Positions 18,101-26,181 of a DNA stretch of 64,000 bases are shown here, piece after piece. The number at the start of each line of letters is the position of its first letter. The stretch's first letter is position 1. The stretch is taken from assembly GCA_947494715.1 (NCBI GenBank), contig CANLWG010000011.1:124001-188000 (forward strand), in the 5' to 3' direction. The stretch is from an uncultured Flavobacteriaceae bacterium. GTDB taxonomy: Bacteria; Bacteroidota; Bacteroidia; Flavobacteriales; Flavobacteriaceae. Under the pieces are notes generated by a model. The model was not told the DNA's origin. It saw only the letters and a program-made list of their open reading frames with translations, and ran no database searches. The position numbers and the translations under genes are program-made.

Positions 18101-18898
18101 CGCTATGAACAAGGACCACAGAATATCCGAAGCGAAGACACCTTTCTGGTAGGTTTTGTGCTCTTTGACAAATTGGAGGGTTATGCTGAAGTTAATGTAG
18201 TAGAAAGCGCCCAGGTAGCTATTCAAGAGCAGATAACCAATGGTAATTTAGTCGTGCCGAAAGGCATTAACTATGAGTTCACGGGCACCTATGAGAACCA
18301 GCTACGTGCTGAAAAAACCTTATCAGTGGTCGTGCCCTTGGCACTGGCCATCATCTTTTTGATTCTCTATTTCCAATTCCGTTCCGTAGCTACCTCCTTG
18401 ATGGTATTTTCAGGTATTGCTGTTGCCTTTGCGGGTGGTTTCTTGATGATATGGCTTTACGGACAGGATTGGTTTTTCAATTTCAGCCTCTTTGGGGAGA
18501 ACCTGAGGCAGTTGTTCCAAATGCACCCTATCAATTTAAGTGTAGCGGTGTGGGTCGGTTTCATCGCCCTGTTCGGAATTGCCACGGATGACGGGGTGGT
18601 TATGGCAACCTATCTCACCCAAACCTTTGACCGCAACCGACCCAAGGACCTTCAAACGGTACGTGCCGCTGTCATAGAAGCTGGGCAAAAAAGAATACGC
18701 CCTTGTTTAATGACCACGGCTACGACCATACTTGCCCTACTTCCCATTTTAACCTCTACCGGGCGCGGAAGTGATATTATGATACCAATGGCGATACCCA
18801 GTTTTGGGGGAATGCTGATCGCGCTCATCACCCTTTTTGTAGTCCCTGTTTTATACAGTTGGCGAAAAGAAGTCCAATTAAAACGAGAAAGCAAATGA
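15122..18898 (+). CDS. cusA: CusA/CzcA-family heavy-metal efflux RND permease
   Basis: 1258 residues. Inner-membrane pump of a tripartite CusCBA-type system, driven by protons. Seen: the N-terminal membrane helix, the porter domain ('FSTIFVIFEEDVEFYWSR'), the TM4 signature of metal-RND pumps 'GTMVDVGVILSENI', and the second repeat ('GIATDDGVVMATYL'). About 200 residues longer than classical CusA: extra membrane helices with a loop at roughly 540-640 and an inserted hydrophilic stretch at roughly 745-815 ('ELNSDGSPQRYRVNNDG'). These additions are common in Bacteroidota homologues. Monovalent copper or silver is the likely substrate given the CusB domain set; Zn/Co/Cd cannot be excluded. TGA overlaps the next ATG. 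Confidence 0.95.
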   Translation: MLNKAIKFLIENKLVAVLLLALFVGWGIVNAPFKWDTGFLPNDPVAVDAIPDIGENQQIIYTQWAGRSPQDIEDQITYPLTTSLLGIPGVRTIRSSSMFGFSTIFVIFEEDVEFYWSRSRILEKLNSLPSGLLPNGVNPSLGPDATALGQIFWYTLEGRDENGNVTGGWDLQELRSIQDYYVKYGLSSASGVSEVASIGGYVQEYQIDIDPELMRQYNIGLHHIVKAVKQSNKDIGAQTLEINQAEYLVRGLGYVKSIADIENAVVDAENFTSIRIKDVANVNLGPATRRGILDKEGAEVVGGVVVARYGANPLEVITNVKEQIAELSAGLPSKVLADGRTSQLTIVPFYDRTELIQETLGTLNEALTLEILITILVIIVMVFNLRASILISGLLPVAVLMVFIAMKTFGVDANIVALSGIAIAIGTMVDVGVILSENIIRHLDENKQLEPSQQLGINTVVYNATAEVSGAILTAVLTTIISFIPVFTMIGAEGKLFRPLAFTKTMALTASIVVALFLIPPFAAIFFKRKRSKDFIGLTLSTILIVLGLFVLVYGYWLGLVLMAFGTVRLLKNPKWFSRLLNGFSLSEKQASLLNIIVSTTAIVFLLARYWRPLGFDRSIAINFIFVALICFGLLGTFWGFRKYYTRILEWALQNKLAFLALPTAIVAFGVLIMRSTGKEFMPSLDEGSFLLMPTSLPHSGVAENKRVLQQLDMAVASIPEIKTVVGKAGRVESALDPAPLSMYENNIQYRPEYELNSDGSPQRYRVNNDGLFELKNGKLVANPNTEYRDEANHRNLVSDPYRINRNQLIADNDGEYYRNWRPEIRSSNDIWNEIVRVTKLPGVTSAPKLQPIETRLVMLQTGMRAPMGIKVKGQDLKQIEAFGLELENILKTVEGVKEQAVFAERIVGKPYLLIDIDRDRLARYGITIEDVQQVLSVAVGGVPLTQTVEGRERYAVRVRYPRELRDHPEDLKNIYVPVSKGSPVPLSELVTIRYEQGPQNIRSEDTFLVGFVLFDKLEGYAEVNVVESAQVAIQEQITNGNLVVPKGINYEFTGTYENQLRAEKTLSVVVPLALAIIFLILYFQFRSVATSLMVFSGIAVAFAGGFLMIWLYGQDWFFNFSLFGENLRQLFQMHPINLSVAVWVGFIALFGIATDDGVVMATYLTQTFDRNRPKDLQTVRAAVIEAGQKRIRPCLMTTATTILALLPILTSTGRGSDIMIPMAIPSFGGMLIALITLFVVPVLYSWRKEVQLKRESK

Positions 18899-20115
18899 AA
18901 AAGCTACTATACATAAGTGTTCTTTTTGTGGCATCCATCCCATTGAATGCACAGGAGTTGCAAGACTATTTGGAAGAAGCGGAAAGGAACAATCCCAAGA
19001 TTCAACGCTTTGAGCTACAATATCAGATTGCTTCCGAAAAAGTAAATCAGGCAGCCTCATTGCCCAATACCGATTTTGGTATCGGTGTTCCTGTGAGCAG
19101 TCCAGAAACCCGCACAGGACCACAGCGCTTTAAGGTCTCGGCAAAGCAGCGCATTCCTTGGTTCGGGGTCATCACGGCACGTAAAAACTATGCCAGTTCA
19201 GTGGCCGATGCGCAGTATGAAGACATTGCGATTACCAGACGTAAACTAGTGGCCGATGTATCGCAATCCTACTATGAACTCTATGCGCTCAAGGCACAAC
19301 AAGCCGTTTTTAATGAGCAGATAGCCCTTTTAAAAACCTATGAAACTTTGGCCTTGAATTCTGTAGAAACAGGCAAGGCATCTGCGGTGGATGTGTTGAA
19401 ATTGCAGATTCGACAGAATGAGCTGACCGCTTCCAAGAGCGTATTGGAACAACAGTTTCTGGCAGAGCAGACCCATTTCAATAAACTTTTAAATCGGGAA
19501 AAATCCATAGCAGTTGCCGTGGTGGATAAGTTGGAACTTCTTTTGGAAACGGAAAACGATAATCTGGACAATTTAAAGTTGCACCCTGAATTGATAAAGT
19601 ACGACAAGCTGTTTGCCGCTGTGGAACAATCGGAATTGATGAACCAAAAAGAAAGTAGCCCCAGTTTAGGGTTTGGTCTGGACTATATCGCTGTTGAAGA
19701 AGGCCCCATTACCAATTTCAGTGATAACGGTAAGGATATTTTAATTCCTACCGTATCGTTTTCGATTCCGATTTTGAACAAGAAATACAAGTCTCAAAGC
19801 AAACAAAATAAGTTGCGACAAGAGCAACTATTGGTCGAAAAGCAGGAACGGGAAAATGCACTGGAATCCCTTTTAGATACAGCCTTAAAAAACAAAACGG
19901 CTGCGCGAATTCAGCACGACACACAGATCAAAAATTTGGAGCAATCCAAAAATGCCGAGCAAATCCTATTGAAGAACTATGAAACGGGTACCATTGATTT
20001 TAACGATGTGCTTGACATTCAGGAATTGGGGTTAAAGTTCGAGATGAACCGTATCAGGGCCATACAACAGTATTACATACAGCACACCATCATTAATTAC
20101 TTAACATATCAATAA
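18895..20115 (+). CDS. TolC/CusC-family outer-membrane efflux protein
   Basis: 406 residues from the ATG at 18895, which overlaps the cusA stop (ATGA) and directly starts a good signal peptide (MKKLLYISVLFVASIPLNAQ). An upstream in-frame ATG at 18859 lies inside cusA and is rejected. The long helical body with two OEP repeats ('SQSYYELYALKAQQAVFNEQ', 'NYETGTIDFNDVLDIQELGL') fits the outer-membrane channel of an RND efflux complex. It would join CusA and the CusB-like adaptor encoded in the same operon. Confidence 0.92.
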   Translation: MKKLLYISVLFVASIPLNAQELQDYLEEAERNNPKIQRFELQYQIASEKVNQAASLPNTDFGIGVPVSSPETRTGPQRFKVSAKQRIPWFGVITARKNYASSVADAQYEDIAITRRKLVADVSQSYYELYALKAQQAVFNEQIALLKTYETLALNSVETGKASAVDVLKLQIRQNELTASKSVLEQQFLAEQTHFNKLLNREKSIAVAVVDKLELLLETENDNLDNLKLHPELIKYDKLFAAVEQSELMNQKESSPSLGFGLDYIAVEEGPITNFSDNGKDILIPTVSFSIPILNKKYKSQSKQNKLRQEQLLVEKQERENALESLLDTALKNKTAARIQHDTQIKNLEQSKNAEQILLKNYETGTIDFNDVLDIQELGLKFEMNRIRAIQQYYIQHTIINYLTYQ

Positions 20116-20131
20116 TTTAAAATAACGTCAT

Positions 20132-20656
20132 ATGAAAAAAAGAACAGCAGTTATCGTATTCACCATAGCATTTGGCCTATTATCCTGCAAGGATGTACCG
20201 ACAACAAAAAGCACGAATGAAAAAGTAACATCAAGCGAAAAAACAAGCACGAAAATCAATAGCACACTTGCCTTTAATTCGGATGAAACTACAGCCATTT
20301 TTCAGCAGTACAACCATATCAAGACAGCAATGGTAGCCAGTGATGCGACAGCGGTAAAAACAGGTGCCAATGCTTTGCTCAACGTATCTGGGGATGCCAC
20401 ATTAAAGGAAATTGCGCAAACCATAGCCAATGCCGATGGTATAGAGAACCAACGAAAGGCACTGCCCGAGCTTACAGCCACTGTTGAACGGTTATTGGAT
20501 AACGCAATTGCCTCTGGAACCATATACAAGCAATACTGCCCAATGGCATTTAACAATACGGGTGCGTATTGGTTGTCGTCAGAAAAGGAAATCCGCAATC
20601 CCTATTTTGGGGATGCAATGCTTAGCTGTGGGAGTGTAAAGGAGACTTTGAACTAA
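20132..20656 (+). CDS. DUF3347 lipoprotein
   Basis: 174 residues. Lipobox GLLSC (Cys19), a low-complexity Thr/Lys/Ser linker, then a DUF3347 helical domain ending in the cysteine-bearing tail 'YCPMAFNNTGAYW... NPYFGDAMLSCGS'. The same domain and tail recur at the C-terminus of the CusB-like adaptor at 22150-23916, so the two are paralogous modules. The C-P-M and C-G motifs and surrounding Met residues suggest copper handling in the periplasm; this is inferred from its neighbours. 16 bp after the TolC-like gene. Confidence 0.86.
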   Translation: MKKRTAVIVFTIAFGLLSCKDVPTTKSTNEKVTSSEKTSTKINSTLAFNSDETTAIFQQYNHIKTAMVASDATAVKTGANALLNVSGDATLKEIAQTIANADGIENQRKALPELTATVERLLDNAIASGTIYKQYCPMAFNNTGAYWLSSEKEIRNPYFGDAMLSCGSVKETLN

Positions 20657-20657
20657 A

Positions 20658-21425
20658 ATGACCTCGGGTAAAAGCACATATCAAATCACGATTAAAAACA
20701 GCTTAGGGTATATCCTTGGTATATCGTTTTTACTCCTTGCCAGTTGCAAGGAAGTACAACATCCATCATATCAAAAAGTAGCACACAGCGGGGCTTTACG
20801 TACCATAATGTCAGGTGATTTGAGTGCTACCGCCTCTCTGGATACGCTTGCTGCAAAAGACCATCTTTATGCCTTGGGTGCTGTGGCACAATTAGAGGGG
20901 GAAATCCAGATTTTTGATGGTACCCCTTTTATTTCAAGCGTCAATGAAAATGAAGTCGCTATTGACCCTGAATTTTCAAAGAAAGCCGCTTTGTTGGTCT
21001 ATGCCGTAGTACCCTCTTGGAAAGAAACCAAAATTCCAACAACTATTAGTACACAGGAAGCGTTGGAAGCATTCATAATAGAGACAGCAGCGTCTTTGAA
21101 GATTGATACCAATGTGCCTTTTCCCTTTCTTATTGAGGGAAATGCTTCTTCTCTATCGTGGCATATCATTGATTGGCCCGAAGGCGATACGGAGCATACA
21201 CACCAAAAACACAAGGAGTCAGGTTTGAACGGGTTTTTGGCCGATACCGAAGTAAGCGTTCTTGGTTTTTATTCGGACAAACACAAAGGGGTATTTACAC
21301 ACCATTCCACTAACCTGCATATGCACTTTAAAACCAAGGATTGCCTGTTGGCTGGACACCTCGATGGTTTCACCCCTGGTTCAAAAATGTTTTTAAAACT
21401 ACCAAAACAGGACACATATAAATAG
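20658..21425 (+). CDS. Acetolactate decarboxylase-like lipoprotein
   Basis: 255 residues starting 1 bp after the preceding stop. A hydrophobic segment ends in a lipobox LLASC (Cys30), so the protein is probably an exported lipoprotein. The body matches alpha-acetolactate decarboxylase (PF03306): 'LYALGAVAQLEGEIQIFDG' and, near the C-terminus, HMH plus a third His 11 residues on, the same spacing as the three Zn ligands of characterised family members. It is therefore likely to bind a metal. Why it sits in a metal-efflux operon is unclear: it may be a decarboxylase, or a metal-binding protein that reuses the fold. Confidence 0.85.
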   Translation: MTSGKSTYQITIKNSLGYILGISFLLLASCKEVQHPSYQKVAHSGALRTIMSGDLSATASLDTLAAKDHLYALGAVAQLEGEIQIFDGTPFISSVNENEVAIDPEFSKKAALLVYAVVPSWKETKIPTTISTQEALEAFIIETAASLKIDTNVPFPFLIEGNASSLSWHIIDWPEGDTEHTHQKHKESGLNGFLADTEVSVLGFYSDKHKGVFTHHSTNLHMHFKTKDCLLAGHLDGFTPGSKMFLKLPKQDTYK

Positions 21426-21436
21426 GAATTTAGAAA

Positions 21437-22153
21437 ATGGCAAAGAGACATACGGCAAAATGGATTCGGAAATCCCATAGATACCTCGGTATCTTTTTGG
21501 GGCTTCAATTTTTGATGTGGACCATCAGTGGCATTTATTTCAGTTGGACAGATATTGATGCCATCCACGGTGACCATTTTAAAAATATGGACTATCAACC
21601 ACAGGCCTTTACAGGTTTGATAGCACCTTCCGAATTGAAACTGGAGAAAGGAATCAATTTCATTGAAATCAGGGACATCAATAATGTGCCGTATTACTGG
21701 GTCAACCAAAACCAACTCTTTAACGCTCTGGATGGAAAGGTAAAATCCTCCATCAATAAAGACGAAGCCCTGTACATTGCAGGGAACCGTATCAAAAAAG
21801 AACTTCAGGTCAACGATGTAGCCTTTATTGAAAAAGTGGATACCCACCACGAGTACCGGGAAAAATTGTTGCCCGCGTATGTGATTTCCTATGAAGGACA
21901 CGAAAATCTAAAAGCATACGTATCGGCGGTTGATGGAAAATTCCAGACCGTTCGTCATAGGGATTGGCGCATTTTTGATTTTCTATGGATGACGCACACA
22001 ATGGATTATGAAGGGCGCGATGATTTCAATACCACAGTACTAAGGGCTTTCTCGCTATTGGGGTTGATTACCGTGTTGAGCGGTTTTCTGCTTTGGTACA
22101 TCAGCTCACCTTCGATAATAAAATTTAAAAAACGATTAAAAAGAAACCAATGA
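21437..22153 (+). CDS. PepSY domain membrane protein
   Basis: 238 residues. N-terminal membrane helix (~15-35) preceded by 'WIRKSHRYLGIFLGLQFLMW', typical of PepSY-associated TM proteins; periplasmic PepSY-like region in the middle ('DEALYIAGNRIKKEL', 'YVSAVDGKFQTVRHRDWR'); second helix near the C-terminus (~213-230) after 'DFLWMTHTMDYEGRDDFN'. Related proteins include siderophore- and metal-linked reductases. It overlaps the CusB-like gene by 4 bp (ATGA), so it belongs to the efflux operon. It may assist metal reduction or delivery; not proven. Confidence 0.86.
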   Translation: MAKRHTAKWIRKSHRYLGIFLGLQFLMWTISGIYFSWTDIDAIHGDHFKNMDYQPQAFTGLIAPSELKLEKGINFIEIRDINNVPYYWVNQNQLFNALDGKVKSSINKDEALYIAGNRIKKELQVNDVAFIEKVDTHHEYREKLLPAYVISYEGHENLKAYVSAVDGKFQTVRHRDWRIFDFLWMTHTMDYEGRDDFNTTVLRAFSLLGLITVLSGFLLWYISSPSIIKFKKRLKRNQ

Positions 22154-23916
22154 AAAAGAATAGCGTTTTTATTGTAGTAGCAGCCATAGTGGGACTATTG
22201 GCAGGCTACCTATTCTTCGGAAATTCAAGTCAGGAAAAAGCGGAAATGGAAATGCACGATCATTCGGCACATTCCGATACCGAGGTCTGGACGTGTTCAA
22301 TGCATCCACAGATTCGACAATCTGAACCGGGTAGTTGTCCTATCTGTAGCATGGATTTGATTCCTGCCGAAACAAGTGCCGACGGACTTTCCGAAGACCA
22401 GTTCAAAATGACCGAAAACGCAATGGCCCTGGCCAATGTTCAGACCACTGTTGTGGGCAATGCTATGGGAAGCACCGAAAATAAGGTCTCCCTCTCTGGG
22501 AAAATCGCCATAAATGAAGAAGCCAATGCCATACAAGCCAGCTATTTTGACGGACGCATCGAGCGGCTAAATGTGAACTACGAAGGTCAGGAAGTACGTA
22601 AAGGACAACTTTTGGCAACGATTTATTCCCCAGAATTAGTGGCTGCACAACAAGAATTGTTGACCGCTTCTTCTTTGAAGGAAACGCAATCGGAACTCTA
22701 CAATGCCGTGCGCAATAAATTAAAGCTGTGGAAGCTTTCCGAAAAACAAATCAATGCCATTGAAACCTCTGGAAAGGTAACCGAGAACTTCCCCGTATAT
22801 GCGACCGTATCAGGCACCGTAATGGAAGTAATGCGTGCCGAAGGGGATTATATCAAAAAAGGACAGCCCATTGCCAAAGTAAGTAACCTAAATACCGTTT
22901 GGGCCGCATTTGATGCCTATGAAAGCCAGTTGTCCCAATTCAAAAAAGGACAGCAAATTACTATTACCACCAATGCATATCCCAATAAAACCTTTGAAGG
23001 TACCATTTCATTTATAGACCCCATCTTAAACAATGCCACAAGAACGGTTATGATTCGGGCTACGCTCAACAATCGAGAAAATCTGTTCAAGCCAGGAATG
23101 TTCGTGACAGCACAACTAGAAAATGGTGCAAACACGACGACCGATGAAAACTTGTATGTTCCCTCAAGCGCGGTACTTTGGACAGGGGAACGCTCTGTAA
23201 TATATGTAAAAGCCAAGGCCGATGAGCCTGTTTTTGAGATGCGTGAAGTAATGGTCGGCGCAAAAAATGGGGAGGAGGTAGAAGTCACCTTTGGCCTTGT
23301 TGCGGGGGAAGAAATCGTAACCAATGGGGCATTTACCGTTGATGCTGCTGCCCAACTACAGGGCAAGAAAAGTATGATGAACAAGTCGGGAGGACGAACG
23401 ACCACAGGACACGAAAGGCATACAGGAATGCAGGAAGGACATCAAATTGAAACAATGGAACATTCTATGAAAATGGAATTGCCCGCCGCTTTCCAAAGCT
23501 CATTTAAACTGACACTACCTGCCTACCTTAAAATGAAAGATGCCTTTGTTTCCAGTGATGCAACTAGTATTGCACAAGAATCCAAAACCACTTTGGAAGG
23601 ATTCAAAAAACTGGACCAATCCGCTATCGGTAAAATGGAAAAAGGACATTTGAGCAAAAGTATTGAGATGTTGGAAGCCATTTCCAAAAATCAGGATTTG
23701 GAAAATCAACGTGCGCATTTTGTGATTCTCAATGAAAATTTGGTTGCTCTTGCCTCCAATTTGGAATCCTTGGAAGGAACGGTTTATGTACAACAATGCC
23801 CTATGGCCGACAATAATCAGGGAGCGGTTTGGTTAAGTACGGAACAGGAAATACGCAACCCTTATTTTGGGGATGTGATGCTTACTTGTGGGAGTGTGAT
23901 TGAGGAATTAAATTAA
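22150..23916 (+). CDS. cusB: CusB-like RND adaptor with heavy-metal-binding and DUF3347 domains
   Basis: 588 residues. Order: N-terminal membrane anchor (~5-25); His/Met-rich linker; heavy-metal-binding domain with 'WTCSMHPQI' and 'GSCPICSMDL' (~47-72); membrane-fusion protein core (barrel-sandwich, hairpin and beta-barrel, ~110-400; 'GRIERLNVNYEGQEVRKGQ', 'DPILNNATRTVMIRATL'); a Met/His linker; C-terminal DUF3347 domain (~445-588) with 'QQCPMADNNQG' and 'MLTCGS'. It links the pump to the outer-membrane channel and probably hands over Cu(I)/Ag(I). Last gene of the operon. The DUF3347 tail is near-duplicate to the free protein at 20132-20656. Confidence 0.94.
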   Translation: MKKNSVFIVVAAIVGLLAGYLFFGNSSQEKAEMEMHDHSAHSDTEVWTCSMHPQIRQSEPGSCPICSMDLIPAETSADGLSEDQFKMTENAMALANVQTTVVGNAMGSTENKVSLSGKIAINEEANAIQASYFDGRIERLNVNYEGQEVRKGQLLATIYSPELVAAQQELLTASSLKETQSELYNAVRNKLKLWKLSEKQINAIETSGKVTENFPVYATVSGTVMEVMRAEGDYIKKGQPIAKVSNLNTVWAAFDAYESQLSQFKKGQQITITTNAYPNKTFEGTISFIDPILNNATRTVMIRATLNNRENLFKPGMFVTAQLENGANTTTDENLYVPSSAVLWTGERSVIYVKAKADEPVFEMREVMVGAKNGEEVEVTFGLVAGEEIVTNGAFTVDAAAQLQGKKSMMNKSGGRTTTGHERHTGMQEGHQIETMEHSMKMELPAAFQSSFKLTLPAYLKMKDAFVSSDATSIAQESKTTLEGFKKLDQSAIGKMEKGHLSKSIEMLEAISKNQDLENQRAHFVILNENLVALASNLESLEGTVYVQQCPMADNNQGAVWLSTEQEIRNPYFGDVMLTCGSVIEELN

Positions 23917-24033
23917 ATACAAACCATTTGCCTGCCTCCAAATCTTACCATAACTAACCGCGCTCGGTACCTGCCGGTTTTTGTAGCGTTCGGGAAGATA
24001 AGCGTAGAGCAAAAATCGGAGAGGGGCGCATCC
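23917..24033. other. Convergent spacer between efflux and mobilization modules
   Basis: 117 bp separating the ends of the plus-strand efflux operon and the minus-strand mobilization module. It is more GC-rich than the surrounding spacers. I see no clear terminator hairpin with a U run, no gene and no repeat. Confidence 0.4.
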
Positions 24034-24474
24034 TTACTTATTGCTGGGCGCAGACCTTTGGGATTTTACCCATTCCTCAAATTGTGCCGTTGCCTCTGGG
24101 TTTTGGACAAAGAAGGCTTCTACCCGTTTTAGGGTTTTCCGTTCATTTTCATATTGATAGTTGCGATAACTGAAGTAGGCTAGTGTAAGCATTGTCAAAA
24201 TGATTCCTGACCAAGACAGTGCAAGCTGCCATTTGGGGACCAAACGGACATATTTTAATCTTTTGTTGATCTCCTTAATTTGATGTTGGTATTCTTTCTC
24301 TCTATTTAATACGGGCTTTAAGTGTTCTTGTAATACTTCCCTCATTTGATAGGCATCCACTTCTACTTTAGGTGTTTTAAATTCTTGTGCCAATCGTTCC
24401 ATACGGTTTACGGAGGCATTGAAACTTTCGATTTCCTCCGTGAATACTTCCATAATCTCGTCCATTTTTTTCAT
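24034..24474 (-). CDS. Coiled-coil membrane protein of the mobilization module
   Basis: 146 residues. A long helical, coiled-coil-prone N-terminal part (1-95), one membrane helix (~103-123, 'WQLALSWSGIILTMLTLAYFSY') and a short charged C-terminus. It lies 12 bp downstream of the relaxase gene on the same strand. Similar small proteins follow relaxases in Bacteroidota mobilizable elements and may help dock the relaxosome to a helper coupling protein. I know of no defined function. Confidence 0.72.
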   Translation of the reverse strand: MKKMDEIMEVFTEEIESFNASVNRMERLAQEFKTPKVEVDAYQMREVLQEHLKPVLNREKEYQHQIKEINKRLKYVRLVPKWQLALSWSGIILTMLTLAYFSYRNYQYENERKTLKRVEAFFVQNPEATAQFEEWVKSQRSAPSNK

Positions 24475-24486
24475 GGTTTCCCTTTT

Positions 24487-25356
24487 TTAAATGCCCATAC
24501 CTAAATCGATACTTCTTTTAACGGCTTGTTTTACAACACGTTTAGCAATGGACAGAGCCAAGTTTGTACTTAGCTCTACAACTCTTCCGGCTAATTGGAC
24601 AGTCATCCCTTTTGTGATTTCCACTGTTCGTTCTTTATTTCCTATGATTTGGGCCATTACTTTTCCTCCCGATAAAGAGCGGTGTACTTCGCTTCCTTTG
24701 AAATTATATCCTTTATATTGGTATCGCAGTCCCTGTAATTGTTCCTGTCGATTGATTACTGGCCTTACCTCTACTCCTTTTTCCTTCATATGCTTGATAT
24801 ACCTATCTAGTTCTTTGAGCCTTTGTTCTTTCATGATTTTTTCGTGAAGTAGTTTGATTTCTTGTCGCAATTGTTTCTGTTTCTCGAATCGTTGGTATTG
24901 GATGTCCCTTGCCCTTTGGAGTCCCATTTCTTTGGCGACTTGGTCAGCTACTTGTTGGCTCCGTTTACCAATATAACTGTCATTGTAAGCCTTTCCATCA
25001 AATCCAATGCGATTCACATATAGGTGAACATGGGTATGGGCTTTATCTCGATGGACAAATGCAATGGACTGTCGGTTGTGGAGTTGCATCTGTTGGATGA
25101 ACTTTTGGGTAAGGGTGTTGAGTTCTTCTTGTGTTAGCTTTTTGCCATCTTTAATGGTAGGGCTGAGGACAAAGCTCAGGGTATTATTTTTACATCTACA
25201 ATTTTGGTCTTGGATAATCTTGAACTCTTGGGCAATCTCCCTTGGGGTCTCTCCGATCAGATGTTCTTTATAGATAATCTCTGCTTCTTTCTCTTGGTTC
25301 CATCCATAGGATATAGATGCCCTAGTATGTGATATGGATTTCCCTTTGCCTATCAT
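24487..25356 (-). CDS. mobA: Relaxase/mobilization nuclease
   Basis: 289 residues, short for the family. The relaxase domain (about 1-160) shows the metal-binding histidine motif in 'FVHRDKAHTHVHLYVNR' and an early aromatic region ('ASISYGW') that may hold the nicking tyrosine. A basic coiled-coil part follows (160-240) and then a C-terminus with long hydrophobic stretches. It nicks oriT and pilots the strand during transfer, using a helper's secretion system. It overlaps the MobC-like gene by 4 bp (ATGA). Confidence 0.9.
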   Translation of the reverse strand: MIGKGKSISHTRASISYGWNQEKEAEIIYKEHLIGETPREIAQEFKIIQDQNCRCKNNTLSFVLSPTIKDGKKLTQEELNTLTQKFIQQMQLHNRQSIAFVHRDKAHTHVHLYVNRIGFDGKAYNDSYIGKRSQQVADQVAKEMGLQRARDIQYQRFEKQKQLRQEIKLLHEKIMKEQRLKELDRYIKHMKEKGVEVRPVINRQEQLQGLRYQYKGYNFKGSEVHRSLSGGKVMAQIIGNKERTVEITKGMTVQLAGRVVELSTNLALSIAKRVVKQAVKRSIDLGMGI

Positions 25357-25649
25357 TTTTTGAAATTGTACAAGTGTTCTCTAATCTCTTGGGCCAATAG
25401 CGTTACTTCCTCTGCCAGTTTAGGGTTTCGCTTTTTGAACATGTTACTAATACGGATGAAATTGTTCTGATATGCCACCAACATTTTGTACATCGTTATC
25501 TGTTCTTCGGTTAAGCGTTCAATGATTCTATCATCAAAAGCAGCCCTTCGACAATACTCGCTTACGGAAAGCCCGGTCTTTCTTGCCTTGACCTTCAACA
25601 ATTTTTGCTCGTAAGCTGTACATCTGAACCTAACCGTTTTACTTTTCAT
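25353..25649 (-). CDS. mobC: MobC-like relaxosome accessory protein
   Basis: 98 residues. The N-terminus reads as a ribbon-helix-helix DNA-binding unit ('KTVRFRCTAYEQKLLKVKARKTGLSVSEYCRRAA'), followed by a helical C-terminal part. This is the layout of MobC proteins, which bind near oriT and help strand opening. It overlaps the relaxase gene by 4 bp. Directly upstream is a spacer with two hairpins that is the best oriT candidate. Confidence 0.85.
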   Translation of the reverse strand: MKSKTVRFRCTAYEQKLLKVKARKTGLSVSEYCRRAAFDDRIIERLTEEQITMYKMLVAYQNNFIRISNMFKKRNPKLAEEVTLLAQEIREHLYNFKK

Positions 25650-25734
25650 TTTTTCGTCTTTGCGACCTTCGGGAGCAAAGCAAGATTGTTTTTGTGGCTA
25701 CAAAAACACATCTTGAATTGCTTACTCAAGTACA
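25650..25734. other. Candidate oriT region with two hairpins
   Basis: 85 bp between the HTH gene and mobC. Hairpin 1: ctttgc (25658-25663) with gcaaag (25675-25680). Hairpin 2: caagat plus TGTTTTTGT (25681-25695), loop GGCT, then ACAAAAACA and atcttg (25700-25715), a 15-bp stem with one bulge. Origins of transfer in Bacteroidota mobilizable elements usually lie just before the mob genes and contain inverted repeats. A terminator for the HTH gene is the alternative for hairpin 2, although there is no U run after the stem. Confidence 0.45.
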
Positions 25735-26034
25735 TTAATAGCGGTTGGTCTTTTTGTTCTTCAAAAGTTGTTTATTGAACTCCTGTTCTAAGTGTTCATC
25801 AGATAGATTTGGATTTCCCATCAGCCATTTGTCTATCATATCCTTATCAAAAAATTTTTGGCGGATATGTTTATTGTTGCCCATAGGTATAAGCTTCAGT
25901 TGGGTAAGCTTGTAAATCTTACTTTTGGAGAGTCCGGTATATCTTGCCAGATCGTCCACGTTCATAATCTTTTTGGTGTGGCCTAGAAGATGTTTGATTT
26001 CTTCCAATAATCGTACGGCCTTGCTTTCTTCCAT
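25735..26034 (-). CDS. Helix-turn-helix protein, excisionase/MerR-like
   Basis: 99 residues. A central helix-turn-helix of the excisionase type: 'MNVDDLARYTGLSKSKIYKLTQLKLIPMG' with the following wing-like 'RQKFFDKDMIDKWL'. Such proteins are typical of Bacteroidota integrative elements, where they act as recombination directionality factors or as regulators of mob genes. First gene of the minus-strand module, near the right end of the element. An inverted repeat (tttaca ... tgtaaa) lies just upstream of its start. Confidence 0.83.
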   Translation of the reverse strand: MEESKAVRLLEEIKHLLGHTKKIMNVDDLARYTGLSKSKIYKLTQLKLIPMGNNKHIRQKFFDKDMIDKWLMGNPNLSDEHLEQEFNKQLLKNKKTNRY

Positions 26035-26181
26035 AATCGTCCGTTTTACATTTTGATGTAAACTAAAAGAGACAGATATGGCTAGGTGAAAACCAAAGGG
26101 ATTTTAACTGATTTAACCCTTGGTTTTTAAGGATTTAACGGTAATTTTCAGGAAATTGATAGAAATAATTCAAAAAGTGAA

